DNA of 64,000 nucleotides from Leptolyngbya sp. BC1307 (lineage in GTDB: Bacteria > Cyanobacteriota > Cyanobacteriia > Phormidesmidales > Phormidesmidaceae), in NCBI RefSeq assembly GCF_002286735.1, contig NZ_NRTA01000012.1:1-64000 (forward strand), in the 5' to 3' direction. A model generated the notes under the pieces. The model ran no database searches and was not told the origin of the DNA. It worked only from the letters and a program-made list of their open reading frames with translations. The position numbers and the translations under genes are program-made. The stretch's first letter is position 1. Every line of letters begins with the position of its first letter. Positions 9,027 through 16,707 of this stretch are shown piece after piece.

Positions 9027-9077
9027 CTACGGAATTTCGTAGTATGCAGTTTGATAGCGCTCGATAGATGGAGCGCT
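9027..9077 (+). promoter_or_regulatory. Two small dyads upstream of the lipoprotein gene
   Basis: CTACG-N6-CGTAG (9027-9042) and a perfect 7-bp dyad AGCGCTC-N8-GAGCGCT (9056-9077) lie 40-90 bases before the ATG at 9118. They could be an operator or a 5' leader structure. Nothing else was seen in the 245-bp gap. Confidence 0.3.
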
Positions 9078-9117
9078 GTGCTCTTCTTGTCGTCCAGCTA
9101 AGGAACATAGCAATACC

Positions 9118-9543
9118 ATGACGTTCTTTCAACGCAGCCGTCGCTGGCTCACAGCCCTAGCGCTAGTACTGCTGCTCACTGTTACTACCGGCTGTGCTAC
9201 GGCTACTCGTGAAGCTCCCACGGGAACTAATATCGGCTACGAGCAGCTACAGCGAGGCAACTCTACCGCTGGGCAAACCTATGGTGACTGGGTTGTCAGT
9301 GCAGCTCAAGGGCTGATCTCCGATGCCTACGTGCGCGATAACGACAAACTTGGCGTTGTTATCAGCGACTCGGTGCGGCCTAGCGAAGTGAAAGATCTTT
9401 CTCGATCTCTGCTTCAAGGCTTTCGCCAAAGCTTTCCTGATAAAGATTTGAAAGTACTGGTGTATGCCCCTGATAAGGAGCTGATTCTACAAGCTAACTA
9501 CGACTCGCAAACCCGGCAAGTCGAGTACGAACAGCCCGCATAA
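9118..9543 (+). CDS. Small predicted lipoprotein of unknown function
   Basis: This 141-residue protein starts with basic residues (QRSRRW), then a hydrophobic core (ALALVLLLTVTT) and a GC at residues 25-26 that can serve as lipobox (TTG-C). The mature part has a QTYGDWVV motif and ends with repeated short strands (LKVLVYAPDKELILQANYD). This suggests a small folded periplasmic domain anchored to a membrane by the lipidated cysteine. No family was recognised. AAGGAA lies 12 bases before the ATG. Confidence 0.7.
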   Translation: MTFFQRSRRWLTALALVLLLTVTTGCATATREAPTGTNIGYEQLQRGNSTAGQTYGDWVVSAAQGLISDAYVRDNDKLGVVISDSVRPSEVKDLSRSLLQGFRQSFPDKDLKVLVYAPDKELILQANYDSQTRQVEYEQPA

Positions 9544-9655
9544 CGGTTTGGTCAAGCCGGAGATGTCCAGACTGTTACCAGAACTTTAGGCAGTCTACGG
9601 TTCGCTTTGCTGGCACCATACCTACCAAACACTCATCAATTTGGAGTTTGCTCTC

Positions 9656-10168
9656 ATGTCTACAAGTGACAAATACAAGCGCGAGATCATGAAAGATCTC
9701 GCAGGCGGCAATAAAGAAGTCCTCAACGATAATGAAGCTTTAGGCGAAAAGTATCAGAGCTTCGATGACTTTGCTGATCGCTCTTCTCGCGATGAGCGGC
9801 ACGGTTTGCTCAAGCGGTCTTTCCATCCGGAGCGGGTGCCCGCGAGTCAGATGGACCCTGAGCTGAAGCAGGCGATCGCAAAAATCAAGCCAAACGAGCG
9901 CGATGATGTCGCTCGCGATTTCTTTAAGCATCTCAAAGAGCGAGGATTGAGCGATCGCGATCTAGAAAAGCAGCTGGGCCTTTCGACTCACAACCCCAAG
10001 AAAATGAATGCGGATGACGTGGGCAAGCTAGCGTCTTTTGCCTATACCGCTCACCCTGATGTCTTTCAAGATGTGCTAGCTGATCAGCCCGCTATTTTGA
10101 AGTTTTTGAGCAATCCGCTGGTAGGCGCGGCGATTGGGGCGATCGCGGCCAAGTGGCTTCATCGCTAA
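9656..10168 (+). CDS. Conserved hypothetical protein, acidic/basic helical with hydrophobic tail
   Basis: The 170-residue product is highly charged and mostly helical (KREIMKDLAGG, KIKPNERDDVARDFFKHLKERGLSDRDLEKQLGL), ending in a short hydrophobic segment (NPLVGAAIGAIAAKWLHR) that could touch a membrane or form a glycine-zipper helix. No catalytic motif is visible. ATG 9656 is preferred because GGAG lies 10 bases upstream. The in-frame TTG at 9641 overlaps that Shine-Dalgarno. A strong terminator follows, so it ends its own transcript. Confidence 0.75.
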   Translation: MSTSDKYKREIMKDLAGGNKEVLNDNEALGEKYQSFDDFADRSSRDERHGLLKRSFHPERVPASQMDPELKQAIAKIKPNERDDVARDFFKHLKERGLSDRDLEKQLGLSTHNPKKMNADDVGKLASFAYTAHPDVFQDVLADQPAILKFLSNPLVGAAIGAIAAKWLHR

Positions 10169-10217
10169 TGCAATTGGTTATTCTAAGGGCCTGAGCGCCT
10201 AGCTTAAGACCAATTTG

Positions 10218-10242
10218 AAGGGGTGCCTACGGGCACCTTTTT
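10218..10242 (+). terminator. Rho-independent terminator
   Basis: A GGTGCC/GGCACC stem (10222-10227 and 10232-10237) with a 4-base loop is extended by AAGG pairing with the following T run (TTTTT to 10242). It ends the 9656-10168 gene and overlaps an apparent upstream start of the next frame, which argues that the hydrolase starts later. Confidence 0.85.
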
Positions 10243-10298
10243 GCGTCAGGGCTGAGGGTAAACTGAACCTCAGTCCTGATTCATCGTCTACTCAGTTC

Positions 10299-11231
10299 AT
10301 GTTCACTCTTCATCTGTTTTCTCTGATCGCTATGGCTAGCTCCGCCGATAAAGCTATGAGCCCGCTACTGTTTGCCGGCAGCCTGACTGCTATTGCCTAT
10401 GCTGGCACCTGCCTTGCTCTCTATCACGCTCAGGCAAAGTTGATATTCCGTCCTTTGCCGCATCTGATGAGTACCCCAGCTGATAGCGGCTTGCCCTACG
10501 AAGACGTTTGGATACCGGTGAGTCAGGAGACTGGCGCAGATCTAGAAGCGGGTACGCTGCACGGCTGGTGGTTGCCTAATCCGGGCAGTCGTCAGGTGCT
10601 GCTGCTTTGCCACGGCAACTATGGCAATATCAGCTATAACTTAGAGCGCATTCGCTTTTATTACAATCTGGGCTTTTCGGTATTTGCCTTTGACTATCGC
10701 GGCTATGGTCAAAGCACTGGCGTTGGCCCCACCGAGCAAACCACCTATGCCGATGCTGAGATGGCGTGGCAATGCCTGACAGCAGTGCGCCAGATTGCGC
10801 CAGAGCAAATCACCGTTTGCGGCCACTCAATGGGCGGGGCGATCGCCATTCACCTGGCAACCCAACAGCCCCGCATGGCCAATCTCATCGTCAAAAGCTC
10901 ATTTACTGCCATGAAAGACGTGGTAAAGGGCAGAGCGATCTATCGCTTTTTTCCTATAGAGCAGTTGCTGACCCATCCTTTCGACTCTCTCAGTAAAGTC
11001 AGCCAGCTCAAAGTGCCCGTTCTCTACGTGCATGGCGATCAAGATCGAGATGTTCCGTCTTTCATGAGCGAGCATCTGTACAGGGCATCTCCTGATCCCA
11101 AAGAGATCTGGCTGGCAAAGGGTGCTAATCACAACAACATCGCCACCCTACTCGGAAACGCATATGGCGAAACGGTCAAAGCCTTCTGCTCAAACGCTTG
11201 GCTGCAATCAGCTCGGCAAAGCTTTGGTTAA
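10299..11231 (+). CDS. Alpha/beta hydrolase (BEM46/YfhR-like), membrane-anchored
   Basis: An N-terminal hydrophobic helix (SPLLFAGSLTAIAYAGTCLAL) precedes an alpha/beta-hydrolase domain with oxyanion motif LLCHGNYGNI, the FAFDYRGYGQSTG loop, nucleophile elbow CGHSMGGA (catalytic Ser), an acid in HGDQDRDVP, and His in GANHNN near the C-terminus. Length and anchor match the BEM46/YfhR (DUF-type serine hydrolase) family, whose natural substrates are unknown. ATG 10299 is chosen because the frame upstream of it crosses the terminator at 10218-10242. Confidence 0.88.
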   Translation: MFTLHLFSLIAMASSADKAMSPLLFAGSLTAIAYAGTCLALYHAQAKLIFRPLPHLMSTPADSGLPYEDVWIPVSQETGADLEAGTLHGWWLPNPGSRQVLLLCHGNYGNISYNLERIRFYYNLGFSVFAFDYRGYGQSTGVGPTEQTTYADAEMAWQCLTAVRQIAPEQITVCGHSMGGAIAIHLATQQPRMANLIVKSSFTAMKDVVKGRAIYRFFPIEQLLTHPFDSLSKVSQLKVPVLYVHGDQDRDVPSFMSEHLYRASPDPKEIWLAKGANHNNIATLLGNAYGETVKAFCSNAWLQSARQSFG

Positions 11232-11306
11232 TTGAAAAACAGAGATCTCCGCTAGAAATCTCCGCCACGGGTCGTCGTTAGTTTTTTAAAACCTTGCCTA
11301 ACCGTC

Positions 11307-11534
11307 CTACGTGGGCGTCTGCTGCAAATCTGGCTTTTCTTCCGGTAAAATTGCGCCTTCTACCGGGCAGACCTGTAGGCAGATGCCGCAGTCAATGCAG
11401 GTATCAAAATCAATCCAGTACCAGTCGGTGCCTTTTTTGTTTTTACCTGGCCCTTCGTGAATGCAGGCGACAGGGCAAGCATCGACGCAGTCGGCAACGC
11501 CTTCACACACGTTGGTCACAATGGAATGGGCCAC
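11307..11534 (-). CDS. Bacterial-type ferredoxin with two cluster motifs
   Basis: This 75-residue protein carries cysteines at 10, 16, 20 and 24 (C-x5-C-x3-C-x3-C) and at 46, 49, 52 and 56 (CIDCGICLQVCP). The second set is a standard [4Fe-4S] site. The first has the spacing of seven-iron/eight-iron ferredoxins with Cys20-Pro. It resembles the small bacterial-type ferredoxins of cyanobacteria, which act as alternative low-potential electron carriers. Start is GTG (GTG-GCC-CAT). It lies 36 bases downstream of hisZ on the same strand and is probably co-transcribed, with no obvious functional link to histidine synthesis. Confidence 0.88.
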   Translation of the reverse strand: MAHSIVTNVCEGVADCVDACPVACIHEGPGKNKKGTDWYWIDFDTCIDCGICLQVCPVEGAILPEEKPDLQQTPT

Positions 11535-11569
11535 AGGAGAGTCTCACTTTGAAAAGGGGCTTATCTAGC

Positions 11570-12826
11570 TTAGTTAACTATTTCGATTTCGGGCAAGCCC
11601 TGATCGGCAATCCAGGCGATGCGGCTGATGTTGCGTTTGCGGGCGATCGCTCTCACTTCCTCTACCGACTGCTCTAGGTCTAAGCTCATCTCTACCCGCA
11701 CCGTGTTCTCTGACTGGCGGGCCTTTTGCGCATAGGCCATGGCTGCCACCGCCGCCGATTCGCTCTTCGGCACAATCAGCCAGTCCGTCGGGGGAAGTTC
11801 GCCCGGTAGCTGACCGCTCGGCACTAGCTCCTGATGCAGCCGCTCAATATTTAAGACAAAGCCAATGCCCGGAAAGCCGTGACTGCCCGCAGCGGCATCG
11901 TAGACCGCCAGTAAATTGTCGTAGCGACCGCCCTGCCCTAGTATCTGGCGGCTAGCACTCACCACCTCAAAAACGATGCCCGTATAGTAACCAAAGGGCC
12001 GAATGAGGCTGAGATCTAAGACAATTGGCGGCACCGCAATGCCCTGCTGACGCTCCTGCTCAAACAGCGCTGTCAGAGACTTGAGCTGATAGGCGATCAC
12101 CTGCTGCTGCTCATCTAGATCAAACTCGCTTAGCTTCGCTAGCACAGTCTTAGGCTCGCCGCGTAAGTCCATCAGCTGCAGCGCCAGCGTCCGCAGTTCA
12201 GCAGGCAGCGTCATTTCTTCTAGCGCCACCCGGTCTAACGTCGCAATGTAGTGGCTTACCTGGTCGCGCATCGTCTCTGGAAAAGGCGACAGCAGCGAAT
12301 AGGTCAGGGCCGCTTCGCCCAGCACGAGCGTCGCATCGGACAGATTTAGCGTGCTCAGACAGGCCGAGACCAGCAGCACGGCTTCTGCATCGGCTACCAG
12401 ACCGCTGGCCCCGAGCAGCTCAATACCTGCCTGGTGATATTCCTGCTGGCCGCCCCGACTGCCCTGCGCCGAGCGCCGAAACACATTGGCATTGTAATAG
12501 AGCCGCTGCGGGTAAGTCACCGAAGCCAGCCGGGTCACCGCCGCTCGAGCAATCGAAGCGGTCAGCTCAGGGCGCAGACCTAGCCGCTGCTCGCCCACCT
12601 GCCCAATCTGTAGCTCGATCACCTCAGTTCGCTCAATGGCTCCGCCCGCCATCAGCGTATCCATCGTCTCTACCGTCGAGGTGATGATGCGATGGTAGCC
12701 CCACCGATGAAAGACCTGCTCCAAGCGGTCTTCAATCCAATGCTTTTGGACGACATCGAGCGGGAGTAAGTCGCGGCCACCGGTGGGGGGCTGGTATGTA
12801 TTTCCTACTGGGTTTCCTGCGGGCAT
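11570..12826 (-). CDS. hisZ: ATP phosphoribosyltransferase regulatory subunit HisZ
   Basis: This 418-residue class II aminoacyl-tRNA-synthetase-like protein has the HisZ/HisS core: GGRDLLPLDV near the N-terminus, VFHRWGYHRIITSTVE, GLRPELTASIARAAVTRLA (motif 2 region), RLYYNANVFRR and a RPFGYYTGIVFEV motif followed by GGRYDNLLAVY. It lacks a real anticodon-binding domain. HisZ activates the short form of HisG in the first step of histidine synthesis and binds histidine for feedback. The ATG immediately follows the TAG of the J-domain gene, with no spacer, so the two are translationally linked. Confidence 0.92.
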   Translation of the reverse strand: MPAGNPVGNTYQPPTGGRDLLPLDVVQKHWIEDRLEQVFHRWGYHRIITSTVETMDTLMAGGAIERTEVIELQIGQVGEQRLGLRPELTASIARAAVTRLASVTYPQRLYYNANVFRRSAQGSRGGQQEYHQAGIELLGASGLVADAEAVLLVSACLSTLNLSDATLVLGEAALTYSLLSPFPETMRDQVSHYIATLDRVALEEMTLPAELRTLALQLMDLRGEPKTVLAKLSEFDLDEQQQVIAYQLKSLTALFEQERQQGIAVPPIVLDLSLIRPFGYYTGIVFEVVSASRQILGQGGRYDNLLAVYDAAAGSHGFPGIGFVLNIERLHQELVPSGQLPGELPPTDWLIVPKSESAAVAAMAYAQKARQSENTVRVEMSLDLEQSVEEVRAIARKRNISRIAWIADQGLPEIEIVN

Positions 12827-13711
12827 CTATGCTTTCTTTCCACCAAACAATCCGCTCAAAAGACCGCCGCCTTTGGCTTCCTTCGCAGCGCTTGCGACTT
12901 TGGCTGACTTGGCACCGAGCTGAGTTTGCACTGCTTTGGCCATGTCGTTGTCGGGGTCAAAGGTGAGGGCTTGCTTGGCGTGAATCTTAGCCAGGGTGGC
13001 TTGTCCGGCCTTGAGATAGAGGCTGGACAGGTAGCCGTGACAGAGGGCGCTTTGCGGGTGGGCGGCGATCGCTTCTCGCAGTTCTAAAATAGCGCGAGAG
13101 TAGTCCCGTTTATAGTCAAATTCTTTGGCGCGGCTCAAATAGCTTTCAATGATGACCTCGTGACGGGGGCGACGAGGGGTGTCTACGGGTTCAGCAGGAG
13201 CGGTGTCAGCGATCGCGCTGCGGGTGGTTTTTTCGCCTATATTCCCTTTGCGCGTCAGGTAGACTGCATTGAGTTCGCTGATTTCGCCAATGGCGGTTTC
13301 CACCTGAGCTAGATCGTCAAACTGAGTATCAGCAATTTTTTTGAGCGCCGCCGTATAGTCGGCTTCCAGATTGCCAGTGCCTAGCAGTCTTTTCGCGGCC
13401 TCGCACTTGGCTGTAAATAAAATCGGTCTGGCGATGAGCTGCTGCTGCTTCATTTTCAGCAAAATATAGTGCTCCGTCATCGATTTCTCCTGAGTCAGCG
13501 CCTCATAAGCTGGATTCACCCTTTTTGAGAGCAGCTCGCTCGCTCGCTGTCTCTGCGCCTCGGGCATCTCTCTCAGGCTGTCAGGATGGAGCCGTCGGGC
13601 GACCTTGAGATAGCGTTTGCGCACCTGCTTGGGGTCGGCTGCTAGAGAAAATCCGAGCACGGCATGATGGTCAGTCACGTCGAGTTTAAAGAGCCCTTCG
13701 GTGATGGTCAT
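12827..13711 (-). CDS. J-domain protein with C-terminal TPR-like repeats
   Basis: A DnaJ-type J domain occupies roughly residues 10-75, with HPD in RRLHPDSLRE. It is followed by a helical middle and TPR-like helices (RAILELREAIAAHPQSALCHGYLSSLYLKAG and AKIHAKQALTFDPDNDMA). A lysine/glycine tail (GGGLLSGLFGGKKA) ends the protein. There is no Gly/Phe or zinc-finger region, so it is a class III J protein that would recruit Hsp70 (DnaK) to a specific client. ATG 13711 is chosen because the J domain begins soon after. An upstream in-frame start at 13765 would add 18 unconserved-looking residues. Confidence 0.85.
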   Translation of the reverse strand: MTITEGLFKLDVTDHHAVLGFSLAADPKQVRKRYLKVARRLHPDSLREMPEAQRQRASELLSKRVNPAYEALTQEKSMTEHYILLKMKQQQLIARPILFTAKCEAAKRLLGTGNLEADYTAALKKIADTQFDDLAQVETAIGEISELNAVYLTRKGNIGEKTTRSAIADTAPAEPVDTPRRPRHEVIIESYLSRAKEFDYKRDYSRAILELREAIAAHPQSALCHGYLSSLYLKAGQATLAKIHAKQALTFDPDNDMAKAVQTQLGAKSAKVASAAKEAKGGGLLSGLFGGKKA

Positions 13712-13779
13712 AGCTAGTTTGTAAAGGTGGGATAAAGGTCGCAGGCTCAGAATGCCCGCAATCATCCTTCATAAACGCT

Positions 13780-14574
13780 TCATCGCAGCGGCCACCACGA
13801 CACCTTATCTCTAGTCGCCCCATAAACTGCCTTCATCCCTTCTGGATCGCAGACTTGAACAATATCTGTCGCTTCAGATTTGGCATGGCTTTTGAGCAGC
13901 CCTACTTTGACCATGCCCTTGAGCACCTGTTCGACTGTGCGGTGGTTGAGCTGCGCGGCTCTGGCGATGATGTCTATCGGTAGATCAAAGCTGAAGGTGC
14001 TGTCGTCTTCGGGCTGATTGCCCAGCGATCGCTCCTGATAAATCAGCGCTCTCAGTAGCGCTGCCACTGCCTGAGGCGGATAGGTACTGCAGTTGAGCAG
14101 GTGATATTGAAATTTTTCGCGCAGTTCAAATAGCAGGCTATAGCGAGACTGAAACTCTGAGCTGTTTTGATAGAGCGCTTGAACGTTAGCGCGGGGAATC
14201 TTGACAACGTCAGTCGTTTTATAAGCCTCTACCAGGCTAGGAAATCCGTGGTAAACCTGGCCGTAGCTAAAGTCCAGATTTAACATGCCAAAGCAGCCGC
14301 CCGGATAAGTCAGGGCAATCACCCGGTCTAGAGGGGCGCTGCGAGCGATCACCGGGCCGCCGCTGACAATGGCGTAGAGGTGATCGAGCGGAGCATCGGG
14401 CAGGTAAGCCGTGTAAACAGGCCGACTGGAGTAAAGCTTTTCGAGCGAGCAGTCTTCTAGAGTCAAGTATTGAGCTACCTGATCGGTATCGAGCCCCCGA
14501 AATAAAAAATTTGTCTGCGTCAGCTCTGTCATCCAATCGGGCGAGGAAGGAGCCTGCACGGTTTGTTTAGCCAT
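13780..14574 (-). CDS. Crp/Fnr-family transcription regulator
   Basis: This 264-residue protein has an N-terminal cyclic-nucleotide-binding-like barrel (LDHLYAIVSGGPVIARSA, VIALTYPGGCFGMLNLDF), a dimerisation helix, and a C-terminal winged helix (DIIARAAQLNHRTVEQVLKGMVKVGLLK). The barrel lacks the GE...R phosphate-binding cassette of CRP, so it probably does not bind cAMP. Its effector is unknown. It heads a same-strand series: regulator, J-domain protein, hisZ, ferredoxin. A 68-base gap separates it from the J-domain gene. Confidence 0.82.
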   Translation of the reverse strand: MAKQTVQAPSSPDWMTELTQTNFLFRGLDTDQVAQYLTLEDCSLEKLYSSRPVYTAYLPDAPLDHLYAIVSGGPVIARSAPLDRVIALTYPGGCFGMLNLDFSYGQVYHGFPSLVEAYKTTDVVKIPRANVQALYQNSSEFQSRYSLLFELREKFQYHLLNCSTYPPQAVAALLRALIYQERSLGNQPEDDSTFSFDLPIDIIARAAQLNHRTVEQVLKGMVKVGLLKSHAKSEATDIVQVCDPEGMKAVYGATRDKVSWWPLR

Positions 14575-14762
14575 CTCGACTTCTCCTGCAAGGCTTTCAC
14601 TTTTCTATTCTGTCACGTAGCCCAGGGTGGGTAGATATAAACTGAAAATGAATTTGAAAACATTCTTGATTCGTATTCAGCTTACTGATGTAGAATTTTG
14701 AGCAGGCAAAACTTAGATTGCTGGGCACTTATTACCTGCCACTTAGCTTTTAGGAAATTCAC

Positions 14763-16664
14763 ATGCGTCTGGCTCTGTTTCATCGGCGATATCGGGTTCA
14801 GCGGTGGTTGGTTTTGGGCGCTCTGCTGGGAGCTGGTCTGGTTTTCAGCTTAGGTGCCGCCTTCTGGGGGGCTGGCAGTATTTTGGCTGGTTCGCTCTCC
14901 TGGCAGGGTTGGTTGGCGATCGCCGTCACCATTGCCGCTTTCTTAGGCAATGCACTAACAGCGCTACCGGCTGAAATTGTGTTTTTGGGAGCAGCGGCAG
15001 TTCTCTTTTTAAGCGGCGTTTTAGATGAAAAAGCGGCTCTCTCGGGTTTCAGCAACTCGGGCATGATCACCGTAGGCGTGCTCTACATGGTAGTAACCGG
15101 ATTGCAGCAAACCGGAGCCTTACAGTGGGTGTCGCAACAGGTGTTAGGAATGCCCAAAACGCCTAGCAGAGCGCTGGTACGCCTAATGCTGCCGGTGATG
15201 GGTGCGAGCGCTTTTCTCAACAACACGCCGGTTGTCGCCATGTTTATTCCGGTGGTGAATGATTGGTGCCGCAAGCTGCGCTTTAGTCCGTCTAAGCTGA
15301 TGATTCCGCTGAGCTATGCGGCGATTTTTGGTGGGCTGTGCTCGCTGATTGGCACGAGTACCAATCTGGTGGTCAACGGTTTGCTGATTGACGCTACAGG
15401 AGAAAGCGGTCTCAGGCTGTTTGATATTGCTTGGGTTGGACTGCCCTGCGGTCTGGTGGGCTTTTTGTTTTTGTTTTTTGCGCAGCGGTGGCTGTTGCCT
15501 GATCGTCAGGCAGTCCTCAGCGACACGGATGATCTGCGTGAGTACACCGTCGAGATGAGCGTCATCCCCGAGAGTCCGCTGGTGGGCAAAACGGTAGAAA
15601 AGGCGGGGCTGCGGCATCTGCCTGACCTGTATTTAGCTGAGGTTCGGCGGGGCCCACAGGTATTAGCAGCAGTCGGCCCGCAAGAGATTTTGCAGAGTGG
15701 TGATCAGCTGTTGTTTGTGGGGGTGGTCGATTCTATTCTGGACTTGCAGCGCATTCGCGGATTGCAGCCTGCGACCGATCAGGTGTTTAAGCTAGACAGC
15801 GATCGCACCGAGCGCAGTCTGATTGAGGCGGTGGTCTCTAATACCTGTCCGCTGGTGGGGCAGACCATTCGTGAAAGCAAGTTTCGCAGCCGGTATAACG
15901 CGGTGGTGGTGGCAGCGGCACGCAATGGCGATCGCCTCTTCGGAAAAATTGGTGATATTCGCCTTCAGGCGGGCGACACGCTGCTGTTAGAAGCTTCTCC
16001 CGCCTTTGTCGATGAGCGTCGGATCTCGCGTGACTTTTATCTGGTTAGCACCATTCCTAACTCGGAGCCGATTCGCCACGAGAAATCGCTGTGGGCATTT
16101 GGCCTGACGGTGATGATGGTGGTTCTAGCAGCGGTGGGTTGGCTGAGTATGCTGCAAGCGGCGGTGCTGGCAGCGGTGGGAATGCTGGTTTTGGGCTGCT
16201 GCTCTCCGGCCCAGGCGCTGCGAAGTATTGACTGGTCGGTGCTGCTGGTGATTGCAGCGGCACTGGCGCTGGGTGAGGCGCTGGGTTCTACCGGGGCGGC
16301 TGAGGCGATCGCCACTGGCTTCATCAGCTTAGCGGGCAATAATCCTTGGCTAGTCTTAGCGGCCATCTACGCTGTCACTACTATTCTCACTGAGATTATT
16401 ACCAACAACGCGGCAGCAGCACTGATTTTCCCGATTGCGCTCTCTTTAGCAAATCAGCTCGGCGTCAGCTATCTGCCCTTTGTAATTGGCATTATGATTG
16501 CGGCTTCTGCCAGCTTTGCGACGCCCATCGGCTATCAGACAAACCTGATGGTCTGCGGGCCAGGCGGCTATAAATTCTCCGACTTTCTGCGAATCGGCGT
16601 GCCGCTTAATATTTTGTATGGTGTGGTGACCGTCGCCTTAACGCCCTTCATCTATCCTTTTTAG
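14763..16664 (+). CDS. SLC13-family anion permease with two RCK_C (TrkA-C) domains
   Basis: This is a 633-residue inner-membrane transporter. The two halves of the divalent-anion:Na+ symporter fold carry the matching signatures SAFLNNTPVVAMFIP with GTSTNLVVNGLL near residues 150-215, and EIITNNAAAALIFPIAL with FATPIGYQTNLMVCGPGGY near 540-600. Between them are two cytoplasmic RCK_C domains (VIPESPLVGKTVEKAGL, and NTCPLVGQTIRESKFRSRYNAVVVA). This layout is that of SAC1/SLT-like sulfate carriers and of cyanobacterial relatives. Sulfate is the likely but unproven substrate. AGGAAA precedes the ATG by 6 bases. Confidence 0.9.
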   Translation: MRLALFHRRYRVQRWLVLGALLGAGLVFSLGAAFWGAGSILAGSLSWQGWLAIAVTIAAFLGNALTALPAEIVFLGAAAVLFLSGVLDEKAALSGFSNSGMITVGVLYMVVTGLQQTGALQWVSQQVLGMPKTPSRALVRLMLPVMGASAFLNNTPVVAMFIPVVNDWCRKLRFSPSKLMIPLSYAAIFGGLCSLIGTSTNLVVNGLLIDATGESGLRLFDIAWVGLPCGLVGFLFLFFAQRWLLPDRQAVLSDTDDLREYTVEMSVIPESPLVGKTVEKAGLRHLPDLYLAEVRRGPQVLAAVGPQEILQSGDQLLFVGVVDSILDLQRIRGLQPATDQVFKLDSDRTERSLIEAVVSNTCPLVGQTIRESKFRSRYNAVVVAAARNGDRLFGKIGDIRLQAGDTLLLEASPAFVDERRISRDFYLVSTIPNSEPIRHEKSLWAFGLTVMMVVLAAVGWLSMLQAAVLAAVGMLVLGCCSPAQALRSIDWSVLLVIAAALALGEALGSTGAAEAIATGFISLAGNNPWLVLAAIYAVTTILTEIITNNAAAALIFPIALSLANQLGVSYLPFVIGIMIAASASFATPIGYQTNLMVCGPGGYKFSDFLRIGVPLNILYGVVTVALTPFIYPF

Positions 16665-16707
16665 CGTCCTCTGCTCTGTTTACGAATCTGTTTACGAAGA
16701 AAGGGTT

